Positions 1 through 12,110 of a stretch of 64,000 nt of DNA are shown here, in pieces. Position 1 is the stretch's first letter. Each line of letters starts with the position of its first letter. Where the stretch lies: assembly GCA_028023455.1 (NCBI GenBank), contig JAQFVV010012434.1, positions 6,166,264 to 6,230,263 of the forward strand, written 5' to 3'. The position numbers were made by a program, and so were the translations under genes. The notes below the pieces were generated by a model that was not told where the DNA came from, did not search any database, and saw nothing but the letters and a program-made list of their open reading frames with translations. Source of the DNA: Epiperipatus broadwayi (lineage: Eukaryota > Onychophora > Udeonychophora > Euonychophora > Peripatidae).

Positions 1-725
1 ATTATTGCTTTTTAAAAATAAATATGCTCTTAAATTGCTGTAATTGGTTTCATGTATAAAAATCCTAAACTGCATAAACATTTGACTCTATAAATTTATG
101 AAATATAGTCTATTCTATATTTACTTAAGACTATAATGCCAAGCAAAATCATTATTGAACTAGATGAATGAGAGTCATTGTAATTTATAGTAATTCATTT
201 ATCACTTTTATTAAATAAATTACAAGAACTGAAATTCATATTCTTAATGCAAAAAATTTTAATATGAAACTTTACATGTCTGTGTTGATACTTATATTTT
301 ATTTTTTCAGAAAATGGAAAAATTTTCACAGCAGTTTTTTTTATGGCAATCTGTACTAATAAAAGTTAATGTAAATAAATAATGTTCATACTTTAAAGTG
401 AAATGATTACTTTTGAATATGAACAAAACTTTTTTTTCAAATTCTAAACTTGCATTTTAGAAGTATTTAAAAAAAAAGTTGAGCAAATTAATCATTGGTT
501 TTAAGTTCATGCAAAGGTAACTCATAAATAAAAAGTTAATGAAGATAAAAAACATTTATTTACATTTTCTTTAATAATCATCTATTTTAATATTTAAAAA
601 ATGATATCATTCAGTAAATTATAGTTATTGTAAACAATTAATTATATTTGTAGTTCATTTATTAGCATGCTGCTTCTTATTATATGAAAACCAAAGCATA
701 ATTACTTTATTTATATAAATAAGTA

Positions 726-1799
726 CACATGGGTCTCGTTTTACGCGATAGATAGGTTCCTCAGAAAACACGCGCAAACGAAATCGCGCAAAAATAGACG
801 TAACTTACATTGAAAAAGGGGGGATGCGGTCTGGGATTTTTCAAAATTCGCGTAAAAGCAAAGCACCAACGTAAAATTACTTTAAAATTCGCGCAAAAAA
901 AAAAAAAAAATAAGGAAATAAAATATGACTAATAAAAAATTTCAAATTTGAAAAAAATTGATACAAGACAAACTTTTTTTAACTATAATATTTAATTTTA
1001 TTTAAAATAATATATTTTTATGCATAATTTACAGTACAGTAATTTACATTTTTTTATACACGTTTTAATTATTATAGCTATTTGTCGAAAAACACTTTCG
1101 TTTGCAAACAACTAGCGCCAACTTCACACTCATGTTGTGTCATTGGTTTTCTGGTGACAACGTAATTAGTAATTAATCTTTGAGACGATGATTTTATTAA
1201 TTGTTTATGAAACTAACAACTAAAAATTAAATTATTTTTGTCTTTAATTTTCAATTCCGTTTAAAAATCAAATTTCACATCACATTCATTTCAAGTCACC
1301 GTAAGTAATTTTTAAATTGTTAATTACAATTAAAAATCAGATTTTAATTTTTAATTGTCAAATTTAATTGTGCCCACTGCTATTACTGACCTTTTAAAAA
1401 TAAACTTGTGGACACTAAATGATTAATAATTGATTATGTTCTTTTTTAAAAAGCAAAAACACAATGTGATTCAAAGTGCAAAATTAACACGCTCAATGTT
1501 TGAACAAATTTACATTATAATCTTGTAAAATTTAATGTGTGTATACATAAAATGTGGAAATCATGATTTTAATTTCATTATTGCATAAAATCTTACTATT
1601 ATAAAGCACTGAAAATATTGAAATTACTAAGATGAAAGTCGAATTCCAATAATGTGCTATTACTTTCAATATAACGTAAGTGCGTGAAATTTATTATTTA
1701 AAGTAATAGCGCATTATCAGAGTTCGACTTCCAGTGAAACACGAATCGCATAACTTCAAAATCGTGTTAAATAAGTCCGCGTAAAAAGAGACCCAGATG
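726..1799. mobile_element. Pogo/Tigger-like non-autonomous element, copy 1
   Basis: The left end reads CACATGGGTCTCGTTTTACG and the right end, reverse-complemented, reads CATCTGGGTCTCTTTTTACG. TA dinucleotides flank both sides (724-725 and 1800-1801). Subterminal text has repeated short GCGCAAAA/CGCGTAAAA words, typical of Tigger-type ends. An internal inverted repeat spans about 1633-1735, with arms around AGTCGAA...AATGTGCTATTACTTT. There is no transposase open frame. Two sister copies lie at 47296 and 58636. The pogo/Tigger assignment rests on the TA duplication, end style and a transposase-like remnant in copy 2; it is an inference. Confidence 0.75.
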
Positions 1800-2558
1800 T
1801 ATCTAAATAGGTAATTTAGTAACAAATGTAATGTTTTAATATATAAAAGCTTTTTTCACTGTTTCATTAGGCTATATATCTGGATCTTATATAAGAAATG
1901 AATCATGACAAAAGGTTGAGGATAAAAAATCGAGGCCATTTGAGATCGCTGATTTAATTGAAACATGTCATGGAATGGGGGCAAATTGCATATTTTGAAT
2001 GACATGAAATTATAAAGAGCACATAAAATGAAATTAAGTTGAATACATTAAATATATTTTTGGTATATAAATAAATTAATATTAAAGATAAAAATAGATA
2101 TTTTTATATTATTCCTGCTATGATGCTTTACTCTGATGACGTTTGCCTAAACTTTACATACATTTACAGTTAAAAGTTGTTGTATTTGTGTGGGGGAGGG
2201 GTTTAAAAGATAATTAAAATATAAGATTAAACTTACAGTTCACCATTTTTGGATAAAGGTACATTTTTATCTTAACAATTTGCATTTTGTTTTTGTTTTT
2301 AGGTTAAAAAATAATGCAAATCTAAAACTTTGATACAAGTCACCATTTAAAAAATGTCTTAGGATTCTTTTCCATATTTCTCCTTTTTTCCATAATGAAT
2401 ATATCTCTCCATCATCAGAAAGTATATATATTTTTTTAGATTTTAAGTTTGCTAATTACACATGGAATATAATGGCACAAAGCACCATAGTAAGATAGTA
2501 AGTGGAAGGATGGCTTTGACAACAAATCACAAGTATCTGTTTTATTTAGTATTGTAAT

Positions 2559-3402
2559 CTGCGACATGAAGAATTATAAACGTTTAATCATTAAATTAAT
2601 TAGATTATTAAATCAAAAACATAATTTGAAATCTACATTAAAAAAAACCAATTTAAAAAAAAAATACGAAAAGCATTAATGTGAAGAATAGTTAAAATGT
2701 GTGTTTAAATCAAATTGAGTGTGTGTTTGCACATGCATAATCTATTTTAATACATTGTACAGGCTTAATATCTGCATTTATATATGTAATATATGCGGGA
2801 TTCGAACTCAGACATTCGCACGACCTACAATTCTCAGTGCCATCTTATATTGCTGACTCACCTGATCACACACATGTTGAAGAAAAGATAAATAATCACC
2901 AATATACATATTTTGTGCTAAACCAGCTCTCATTAAAGTATGAAGATTGGTTATCTTAATATAAAGCTGAGTACTAATTATATATATGTGTGGAGATGGC
3001 AATCTGAACCAACTAATAAGTGCTGGTATAGCACGAAATACGTATATTGGTGATTATTTATCTTTTCAACATGTGTGTGATCAGGTGAGTCAGCAATATA
3101 AAATGGCACTGAGAGTTGTAGGTCGTATGAAAGTCTTGAGTTCGAATCCCGCATATATTATATAAATAAATGCAGGTATTAATCCTGTACAATGTATTAA
3201 AATAGATTATGCAGAATATGCATGTGTAAACACACACTCAATTTGATTTAAACACGCATTTTAACTATTCTTCATATTAATGCTTTTCGTATTTTTTTTT
3301 TGTTAAATTGGTTTTTTTTAAAATGTAGATTTTAAAATATGTTTTTGATTTAATAACCTAATTAATTTAATAATTAAACGATTATAATTTTTCATGTCGC
3401 AG
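2559..3402. repeat. Large imperfect palindrome made of two inverted SINE-like units
   Basis: Arms of about 390-430 bp run 2559-2990 and 3012-3402. The outer ends are CTGCGACATGAA and its complement. Each arm contains a tRNA-type B box: GAGTTCGAATCC at 3138-3149 on +, mirrored at 2797-2809. Each also contains the core GTGCTGG...AGCACGAAATACGTATATTGG. The core links both arms to the cluster at 7256-8452. Arms differ by scattered substitutions and small indels, so the event is not very recent. Short open frames inside are by-products of the repeat. Confidence 0.85.
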
Positions 3403-3485
3403 CTCTAATACCACAGTGCCCTTTTTTCATAATGAATGTATGTCTCCATTATTTTTTTCGGATTTGAACTTTCATATTACATGTG

Positions 3486-3664
3486 CTATGACCTATTACT
3501 TCTGGTGACATATTATTTTATGTTTGCGATATATTTAAAATAACGCATCCACGGGATCTACAGACAAATTTTATTGATTAAGTTTTTCCGCACATTCCTT
3601 GGAAGCATTATTCTAAACATATCGCAAACTTAGAGTAATATGTCATCAGAGTAACATGCCATAG
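3486..3664. repeat. Imperfect hairpin with 60 bp arms
   Basis: 3486-3546 and 3605-3664 are inverted copies at roughly 80 percent identity, sharing cores such as TTTGCGATAT and TGACATATTA, around a loop of about 58 bp. A partial relative (GCTTTACTCTGATGACGTTTG) lies near 2131-2152. Size and shape fit a small foldback MITE. No target duplication was found. Confidence 0.7.
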
Positions 3665-3789
3665 CAGAAATAATACTAAAATAACTAAAAACATACATAA
3701 ATAACATTATTTTCAAGTTGGCTCAATGTGTTATATTACTACATGAATATTGTTAGATTTCATCATTTTATAAAATATTTATTCACATG

Positions 3790-4860
3790 ACAATAGCCAA
3801 TATGCACAATTTCTTATCAAGCCAAACTATAAAGATAATAGATTTATTCTTTAAATACATAAAATGTTGATACATGACTATAACAGATTGAGATTATAAT
3901 CTGCCTAAAAGTTTTAAATAAACCCCCAATCAAAAGATAAAGATAAATTGTTTGAAGGTAGTTGAATTAATAATTATTCTTATGATCTTTCAAGCAAACT
4001 TTTATTTAATTGTTTAGATATAATAAACCATAAATTTCCAATAGTTAATTGTTTTCCACATGTAATTCACATAACATGAATGGGATTTATGTAAAACTTC
4101 TAGGCAGATAAAAATCTCAATATATTAAAATCATATCAGCTCTCTTTATCTATTTAAAGATCTTAGACCAAATTAAAAGATGGAGAAATCTATATTTTAT
4201 TTATAGAGGATATCTTGGTAACACATTGTGGATATTCTATTTATTAAGCTTTGACTATTACATGAATTATAGTTGGAAAACAATTATTGACAATTTATGA
4301 TTTATTATATCTAAAATATTGAATCTAAGCTTGTTTGAAAGTTTGTAAAAATGATTATTTATTAATTTACCTTCAAGCAGCTATCTTTGTTGTTGAATGA
4401 CTTTATTTAAAACAGTTGAGTATAAATCTCAATCTGTTATAATCACATGTCAACTCTTTGTTTAAAGATATTTAGACCATGATAAACAAATAGAGGAATC
4501 TATCTTTTATCTGTAGAGAATGCCATGGCAACAGATTATAGATATTCTATTGGTTTATTAAACTTTGGTTGTTATCATGTGAATTATATTTGGAGACCAG
4601 TTAGCTATTGACAATTAATGGTTTATTATATCTAAAGTGTTGAATAGGAAGTTTTTTGAAAAGTGCTTAAATGATTATTAATTAATCTACTTTTGAGCAG
4701 TTTGATTTTGTATTTTGAATGGAATGGACTTATTTAAAAGTTCTAGGAAGAACAAAAAAATTTCAATCTCTTTCAATCATGTGTCAGCACTCTTTATTTA
4801 TTTAAAAATAATTTGACTATTACAATGTGAATTGCATTTGTAAATGAATTAGCAGTTGGT
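3790..4860. repeat. Array of ~310 bp repeat units, one inverted
   Basis: Direct units begin near 4090, 4400 and 4715; the last is shortened. Each unit carries in order AATCTCAATCTG, a CTCTTT-TTTAAAGAT segment, GGAATCTAT-TTTTAT, a GATATTCTAT segment and a TTTATTATATCTAAA segment. 3790-4085 is the same material in reverse orientation, for example TTTAAAACTTTTAGGCAGAT when read on the - strand. Identity is moderate. No coding potential. Confidence 0.7.
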
Positions 4861-4895
4861 AAGTTTATAATATGTACATATACACATATTGTAAC

Positions 4896-5013
4896 AATTC
4901 TGTCTTATCTTGTGATCAAATAACCATCTAATATCTGAATGAAATCAAATGAGAAATTCTGTCTTATCTTGTGATCAAATAACCATCTAACATCTGAATG
5001 AAATCAAATGAGA
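4896..5013. repeat. 59 bp tandem duplication
   Basis: Two adjacent 59 bp units, the first starting at 4896 and the second at 4955 with AATTCTGTCTTATCTTGTGA, are almost identical. I saw one difference (AATATCTG against ACATCTG), so the duplication is recent. Confidence 0.92.
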
Positions 5014-5278
5014 AAGATATATATTACTTGGAAGGTGAGCAAGAAGATACTCAAGTTAGCATTAACTCATCATATATGTGTTTATTTATATTCTCATGGT
5101 GATTTAATGGTTATTAATTTTTGCCAGTTAAGTGCCATAAATTCATTTAGATGATGAGATGTTACTTAACACTTGTAATATATTCATTTTGATTGGATAT
5201 AAATGTCAAAGTATGTTAATTATTAAATATAGAGACATTCTTACCTTTCCTGGTTTTCATTCATCAATTAACTATTTT

Positions 5279-6401
5279 GGTACTTTATTAATATAGCTGC
5301 AGTGACATGTATTAGACCTACTACTGCCTGTTTGCATTCCTATCAATCCGCTGATAACTTTGTAATCATGTGATATTACCAAATGGCCATGACATGCCTT
5401 TTTTTTTAGGCACAAAACCAAAAACAAACAAACATGTATATGGTATTTTGTATACAAAGTTATCGGGAGATTGATAGTAATGCAAACAGGCAGTAGTAGG
5501 TCTAATACATATCATGCACCTACAGTAATAAAAAAACATAATACAAAAAGCATAATAAATATATATTATTTTGATTAAGAAATGCATTTAAATATGTATA
5601 ATCTTTGAACAACTTTTTTGAGTGAAATACAAAGAAATATTGCGGCTTTCGAATAAAATGCATTCAAATATGTGTATGATTTTGATAATGCGTCCAATCA
5701 ACTAAAAATTATAGCTGCGGCGGCTTTTGCACTTCCACAATAAATATATTATTTTCACAAAGCAATCCCTGTGATCCTTTCAGCGCGATGTATTACCCAA
5801 TTTTACAGTCATTTGACATTTTCAGTTATTGTCTAGATTTATTTCTGGCAACAGCTTTTTTTTCCTTTGCGTCTTTTCATTGATTTTTTTCATTGTGTAT
5901 TATCATCCAAAATGATAATATTTCTAAGCTACCACATACAGAAATAGATGCGGTCATGTACCTACAAGAATAAGGCATCCTACCGGCAGCAAAAGTGTGC
6001 CCAAATGGACATAGCATCTACCAGAGTAGTGGATGTTCGGTGGCATCTATAGAGAAACAAAACAATGCTTTATTGTTAAAGTTGAAGACAGACAAGCGGA
6101 TGCCTTGTTCTTGTAAGTACATGACCACATCTATTTCTGTATTTGGTAGCTGCCAAATATTCATCATTTTGGACAATAATACACAATGAAAAAAAATTAC
6201 TGAAAACATGCAATGGAAAAAAAGCTGTTGCCAGAAATAAATCTAGACAATAACTAAAAATGTCAAATGACTGTAAAATTAGGTAATACGTCACGCTGAT
6301 AAGGATTGCCACGCTGATAAGGATTGCCGGGATTACTTTGTGAAGATAATACATTTATTGTGGAAGTGCAAAAGTCGCCACAGCTATACTAATAAAGTAC
6401 C
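5279..6401. mobile_element. Composite foldback element, about 1.1 kb
   Basis: The termini are inverted repeats: GGTACTTTATTAATATAGCT at the left and GGTACTTTATTAGTATAGCT when the right end is reverse-complemented. Within the best 28 bp, 25 match. An inner palindrome spans about 5708-6386, with matching pieces such as GCTTTTGCACTTCCACAATA. A second small palindrome (5308-5367 with 5453-5512) is inserted near the left end. An 18 bp tandem (CACGCTGATAAGGATTGC) lies at 6293-6328. There is no transposase frame. Target duplication is not evident. Confidence 0.75.
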
Positions 6402-7255
6402 ATGATTTCTATATATCTTTTATCCTTCTTCATCAATAGCTTTCTTGAATCATCAACATAATGCATAATACATATTTTAATGAAATCATTTGGCTTCTTA
6501 CAGTTTATATATATCTATAATGACTTTGGTTAACTCTCTCTCTACTATATGTATATTTAAATAATCATTTACAATTTTAATGGGAAGTAAGATTTAATTT
6601 CATCATTGGAATTTTAATTATCATTGTGATTTCTTCTAATCGTACTATTTTAATATTATCCATGAATATATAATGAAAGTGCTGGAAGCCTGCTTGGTGA
6701 TTTTCAAAATTTGAAATGTAATTTTACTTCTGGTCAAAGTTGTAGTTGATTATTCAAATATTTATTAGTATAAAGTCATTCATTACTTATATATTTACTT
6801 AAATTGAAGCAGTTCAAAAAATGATATAATTTCATGATATATATAATACCCTGTTTACGCCAATTTTTCATTTATGTATCTACAATGAAGAGAATAATAA
6901 AATGTTATCCAAAGAAGCTTTTATATATTAAAATAATTGTTGTTAAATAAATATTTAGATATGTATTTATTATTATGAAAAACAACAACAATATAATAGA
7001 TCATCTAATTATTTTCATTTTATAAAGATTTATTAATTAACACTTATTAAATTAGAATAGTAAAGAGATTAAAAGTAAATACCTTTATAAATAAAGTCTA
7101 CAAAAATAAACTATTGAATTATAGAATTGATATTAAGCAATTCTGGTCAAATAATTAAAACCTTTGTTTCAAAATTACATAGGCAATTTTCATGCAGAAA
7201 TCATATCCTGCCAAGTGCTCAGTAATTTATTTTGGCATATATAAAAAGTAGATTT

Positions 7256-8452
7256 ATAGAGGATTTGAACACAGACTTTAAAGCTCCTGTTAGTTATCCA
7301 ATCTATCTCATACAACTATGACCACACACGTGAAAAAGATAAATAATCTCCAATATATGTATTTCATGCTGGACCAGCACTCATCATTTAGTCCGGATCG
7401 TTTCCCACCCTATATATACTCACTGCTCCGTTTATATTAAGAAAAATCTTCAAACTTTAATGGACAGGCTTCAATCAACTCCACCCTCCAACTCCTCAGC
7501 CACCCATATCCTTGAAAATCGGATGATGGAATACCAAATCCCTTGTTGATGCCAATATTATTGTCACACCTATGTTGATCTTAAGTCGCTGATTCCTCAC
7601 GTATAGGACTTTGTCCATTTAAATACACAGAAGAGGGATGGGCAGAATAGAAGTTGAATCTATATTTTTGACCTTCATATACTTGGAGTTAAAATATAAT
7701 ATAGGGGATTTGAACACAAACTTTCAAGCTCCTTTCTATTGGCCACTCTATCTCATACAACTGATATATATGACCACATGTGATAAAGATAAATTATCTC
7801 CAATATACATATTTCATGCTGAACCAGCACTCATCACTTGGTCCAGATCATCATCTCTCTCACACACATACATATATATAATCAGTGTCGGTTTATATTA
7901 AGATAGCAAATCTTAAGCATTCTTGACATCTCATGTATAGGATTTTGTCCATTTAAATATACAAAAGTGGGATTGGCAGGATAGAGGATGAATCTAATAT
8001 TTTTGAAATACAAGCATACTTCATATACTTGGAATTTAAATGTAACATAGGGGATTTGAACACAGACTTTCAAGTTCCCTCCAGCTATCTACTCTATTTC
8101 ATACAACTGATACACATGAACACATGTGAAAAATCTAAATGATCTCCAGATTTGGGCAGTCCTTCATCCGATTTTCATGGGTATGGATGGCTGAAGAGTT
8201 GGAAGGTGGAGTAGATTGAAGTCTGTCCATTAGAGTTTGAAGATTTGCTGTCTTAATATAAACTGAGCACTGATTATATATATGTGTGGAAGATGATGAT
8301 CTGGACCAATTGATGAGTGCTAATTCAGCACGAAATACGTATATTGGAGATTATTGATCTTTTTCACCTATATGGCCATGTGTATTGGTTGTATGAGATA
8401 GAATGGATAGCTGAAGTGTTCAAATCCCCTATATTACATTTAAACTCCATGA
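7256..8452. repeat. Cluster of tRNA-derived SINE-like units in both orientations
   Basis: Units at about 7256-7480, 7690-7915 and 8040-8140 are on the - strand, and about 8150-8452 is on the +. The + unit holds the core CAGCACGAAATACGTATATT, then GGAGATTATTGATCTTTTTC, and a B-box-like GTGTTCAAATCCCC near 8418-8431. Internal text ACTCCACCCTCCAACTCCTC (7479-7498) recurs inverted near 8193-8212. The same family forms the palindrome at 2559-3402. The tRNA origin is inferred from the B box only. Confidence 0.7.
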
Positions 8453-9849
8453 ATATGAATTGTGCATATATTTTCAAAATATTAAAAAGTATGTTTGTTT
8501 TTCTTTGGGGGGAGGGTTGTTTTCAATAAAAAATATATACTGTATTTCAAAAGAAAAAGACATTAGTAGCATCTAATGAATATTGATTTAATCAGGACAA
8601 ATTTACAAAATGATTTCTATTTAAAGTTTTATTTTTTTTAGATCTTATTAATTTTATTCGATATTTTTTAAATAGCCATTTTTAATATATATAATTTTGA
8701 TATCTTTTAAGTAGTCACTTAAAAACGTGTATATTAATGAACATATATGTAGTGTTCTTGGTTAATATAAATTGCAAATAAAATATGGTATTGATTTATT
8801 TCTATTTCAATTTATTGATTATATATATCACTCCTTAAAAATTTTATAAAACAAAGATCTAAATAATATGAAACTCATTTTAAAAGTATGCTACATTTAA
8901 CTTGGAATGTCAGATTATTTCACTGACTTTTTAACTCCATCTTAAGTTGAATGATTCAATATTGCTTCTTGTAACATTGTTCAAGTGATTTATCATGTGT
9001 GGAGTCAGTGGAAAAACATATGAGCATTTACTATGAACTGAAGTATTTGTCTATAGGAACTAGGTATTGTCATCTAATCAATCAGTAAATTTTATTATTT
9101 CATTTTTTAAATATATATATTAAACTTACTTTCATTGGATTTTTGTTTATTATTTTACTAAAAAAAAAAAAAATCATATATATTATTTATTTTTAATATT
9201 TCATAAGATAAATCTTTTTTTTTTTTAAAGCAATGGCTATATTAATCTTTCATGTATGTGACCATTGAGTCAGTAATGTATAACTGGATTATCAAGAGGG
9301 GGACAAAAAGCAGCAGGGACTTGCCAATTGGATTTATCATGGCTGACTGGTTGATTCTCTTGCTCAAATAAGTGATCCAGTTCTCACGTTCAATTTCTTT
9401 AATTGCAGAGATGGACAACTTGACAGGATTATTGACTTTCTTAGCATTTTTACTGATTTGTATTAAAACAAGTAAAAATAATAAACATTTTAAATATATA
9501 GCTGTTTTATTTGTTAGCTTATTAATCTTTGATTTTATTAAAAGATTTTATTTTAAAATAAAATTAAAGATTTAGTTTTATGGGGGAAAAACACTTATGT
9601 TGAAAGGCATTTTAATATAGTAGTTATTGCATTTGCCTAGAGTTTCACTTGATTTCAACTTTTATTTAATCATACCATAAATTTTTAGTAAGAAAATTAA
9701 AAATTATAAATAAACCAATAATTTAAAAACAAAAAACTGTTAATAAAGTGTACTTAAAATGAGAGGGGAAGTAATAATAATGTACATTATTATTTAAATT
9801 TTTTAGAGCAAATTATTAAAATAATAAATATACTATCCTATAAAATTGT

Positions 9850-9960
9850 ATTTACATATTGGACTATTTAATAACCTAATATTAAGTATTGAATGTCTAT
9901 AGAAAGTTTAACTTTATTTAAATATTCCAATTACATTCAACTGTTAGTAATAGATCAGGT
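9850..9960. repeat. Short dispersed repeat, family of the 22131 palindrome (copy 1)
   Basis: Shares in order TTGGACTATTT, GTATTGAATGTCTATAGAAA, CTTTATTTAAAT and ATTCAACTGTTAGTAATAG with copies at 56077-56190 and 56838-56950. The first half is also the arm of the perfect palindrome at 22131-22266. No coding potential. Function unknown. Confidence 0.65.
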
Positions 9961-10399
9961 TAATTTATGCACCATCATCACATACATTCAGAAAAACACT
10001 ATCATATAAAATGTCTTTTAAGATTTTAAGTAATTGGTCTGTAAATTAGTCTTGGAAAGCTAAATTATTTTCATAATTATGTAATTAATTTTATTTTTAT
10101 GGAAATGATAATTACTTTTATATGTGCATCACAACTTTGGTGACTAAGGACACATACACATAAATTTTACAGTTTCAGTTGCTGATTGAGTAGAGATATG
10201 AGATCACAGTTTATCATCAATACATTTGAAATCTTGGATGAAGAATACAAAGAATTAAGATGTCTTTAATCAGGAAAGACTAATAATAATAAAGATCAAT
10301 AGATAAGCAAATTAATTATTTATAAAATGATTTTAAAAACATCAAAATATTTTAATATGATTATCAGGTTGTGAATATGTAGGAAAATGCTTTAAATGA

Positions 10400-10965
10400 G
10401 GACAGACTCATTATCAATAATATTCTAACCATGGATAGGTTCAGAGAGTTGTTACATCATCAATTCATCCATTTTTTCCATTCTGTTATCTTTATTGCCC
10501 AGTTCTACAATTCCATGTAACTTTTCCCTTCCCTTATATCATCAACAATGTTAATCTTTTCTGTCCTTTTTTCTTACATCCACTCATCATTCCTCCTAAA
10601 ACATATTTCTTTAAATTAATTTCTTTTTAATAGATGTTCAATCCAGTTTCTGATTTTCTCAATCAATTTTTTTTAAAAATTTACTCTTTTCAAAACTGTT
10701 TCATTGTTATTTTATTTATCCACCTGATTTTTTTCTTTCTTGTCCTTGTTCACATCTCAAAGGCTTTCTTTCTGTTCCTTGTTTTATTGCTAAATGTCCA
10801 TGTTTTACAAACACACAATAGTACACTTCACACATACCATTTAATTAACCTTTTTCTTAATTTTCTCTTCAAATGTCCACAAAATATTTTTTTTCTCTTA
10901 ATAAACGCCCCCTTTGCCAATGTTATTCTTCTTTTAACTTCATATTCACTTCTTCCATCCTCACT
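10400..10965 (-). pseudogene. LINE C-terminal region remnant
   Basis: The - strand text around 10960-10640 reads, across frameshifts, MAKGAFIKRKNILCGHLKRK, then LRKRLIKWYVWSVLL, then KTWTFSNKTRNRKKAFEM. This corresponds to the conserved AK-AF-KKK-LLCG ... LRKR--K-YVWSVALYG-ETWTL ... AFEMWCW tail of RTE-like LINEs. Around 10640-10480, IREGKSYMEL is the next conserved piece. No frame is intact. Confidence 0.8.
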
Positions 10966-10969
10966 CAAC

Positions 10970-12110
10970 CAACTACCAAATATCTAGATCCCTTTATCTG
11001 TTGAACTATGTTATCATGGATTTCAATTTGCAATCTTTTTGCATTTTTCCCTATCCATAAACACTTAATCTTCTCAATATTAATCTTCATTTCATATTTA
11101 ATACATCTTTCCTCCAATTTATTCAACATATTCTGAAAATACTTTTCATCCTCAGCTATAAGAGCCATAGCATCTGCAAATTTTATACACTTTATTATTC
11201 TATCTCCAACATTTGCTTCACTACAGTCTAAATAATTATTTAGTGTATCTTCTAAATAAATATTAAAAAGAACAGATGATATACTATATCCTTCCCTAAC
11301 TCCTCTTTATATATTCACTTTATCAGTATCAAAAAGACTATGAATATGGAGCTGCAAGGGCTCTGAAAGCGCTAAGTCTAAAAGATAAAAAAAGCCTACT
11401 AATTAATAAACTTAAAAGTTTCACCGTAACGCAATTAATTTTAGTGTATCAGTAATTTATCAGTTTCATTATTTCCCAATTTAATTATTATCCATTGGCC
11501 AGTATACAGATTCCAAATCAATTTTTTCTCTTTTCAAAATACTCCTTTATTTTTTAAGATGATCATAAGTTTCTTTCAGATTACTCTATCAAACACTTTT
11601 TCCAAATCCACAAAACATATACCAATTTCTTTATCTTTTTCAATATATCTCCCAGCAATTGTTCTAACAACACCCATAGCATCTCTTGTACTTTTCCCTC
11701 TCTGAAAACCGAGCTGATCTCCAATATAATATTCTATTTACCCATAAATTCTTTGAGTTAAAATCCTCAATAAAACTTTAGAAGCATGAGATAACAAATT
11801 TATTGTCATGTACTCTACACATTTAACAGTTTTTTTCTTTTTAATAATTGGAATCATTATAGTTCTTAAAAAATCTTCAGTCCAAAGTCCACTATTATAT
11901 ATAAAATTGCAAAGTCCTACTATTTCCTTCATAATAAATTCTCTCATTTCTTTCAAAAATTCTATAGGTATTGCTTCAAATCCAACAGCCTTACCATTCT
12001 TCATTTGTGCAATTAACTTTATTGCTTCATCTGGCAATATGTCCATATCTTTATCATCCATTTCAATATCTTCTTCATTTTCAAATTCATAATTAAATTA
12101 TTTTCTCTTC
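10970..12110 (-). pseudogene. LINE reverse transcriptase domain remnant with altered catalytic motif
   Basis: 11738-12061 encodes the finger/palm start (KLIAQMKNGKAVGFEAIPIE, then LSHASKVLLRILTQRI). After it come GFQRGKSTRDA and FVDLEKVFD, the palm motif with a catalytic aspartate. 10965-11240 continues with RGVREGYSISSVLFNIYLED. It then reads KFADAMALIAED, where the family has FADD; the second aspartate codon (GAT) is now GCT (11169-11171). Loss of that metal-binding residue would abolish activity independently of the frameshifts and the 128 bp insertion. Confidence 0.85.
11328..11455 (+). other. 128 bp insertion in LINE, flanked by 9 bp direct repeats, open reading frame
   Basis: The LINE coding text is interrupted here. 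TTTATCAGT stands immediately before (11319-11327) and after (11456-11464), as expected for an insertion with a 9 bp target duplication. The inserted segment is open on the + strand for about 41 codons to a stop at 11453-11455. It includes YEYGAARALKALSLKDKKSL and INKLKSFTVTQ. Its codon use looks more protein-like than its surroundings. I do not recognise the protein. It may be a retrocopied piece of an mRNA or a chance frame. Confidence 0.6.

Noticed and set aside
9372-9575. 67-codon frame with a hydrophobic segment (LTGLLTFLAFLLICIK)
   Set aside because: Looks like a membrane helix, but F/L/I/K richness is what AT-rich noise encodes. No homology recognised, and no splice or promoter support.
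10634-10987. 117-codon + strand open frame rich in F and L
   Set aside because: It is the antisense of the LINE C-terminal region, whose - strand reading matches the family motifs.
11808-12092. 94-codon + strand open frame
   Set aside because: Antisense shadow of the LINE reverse transcriptase at 11738-12061 on the - strand.
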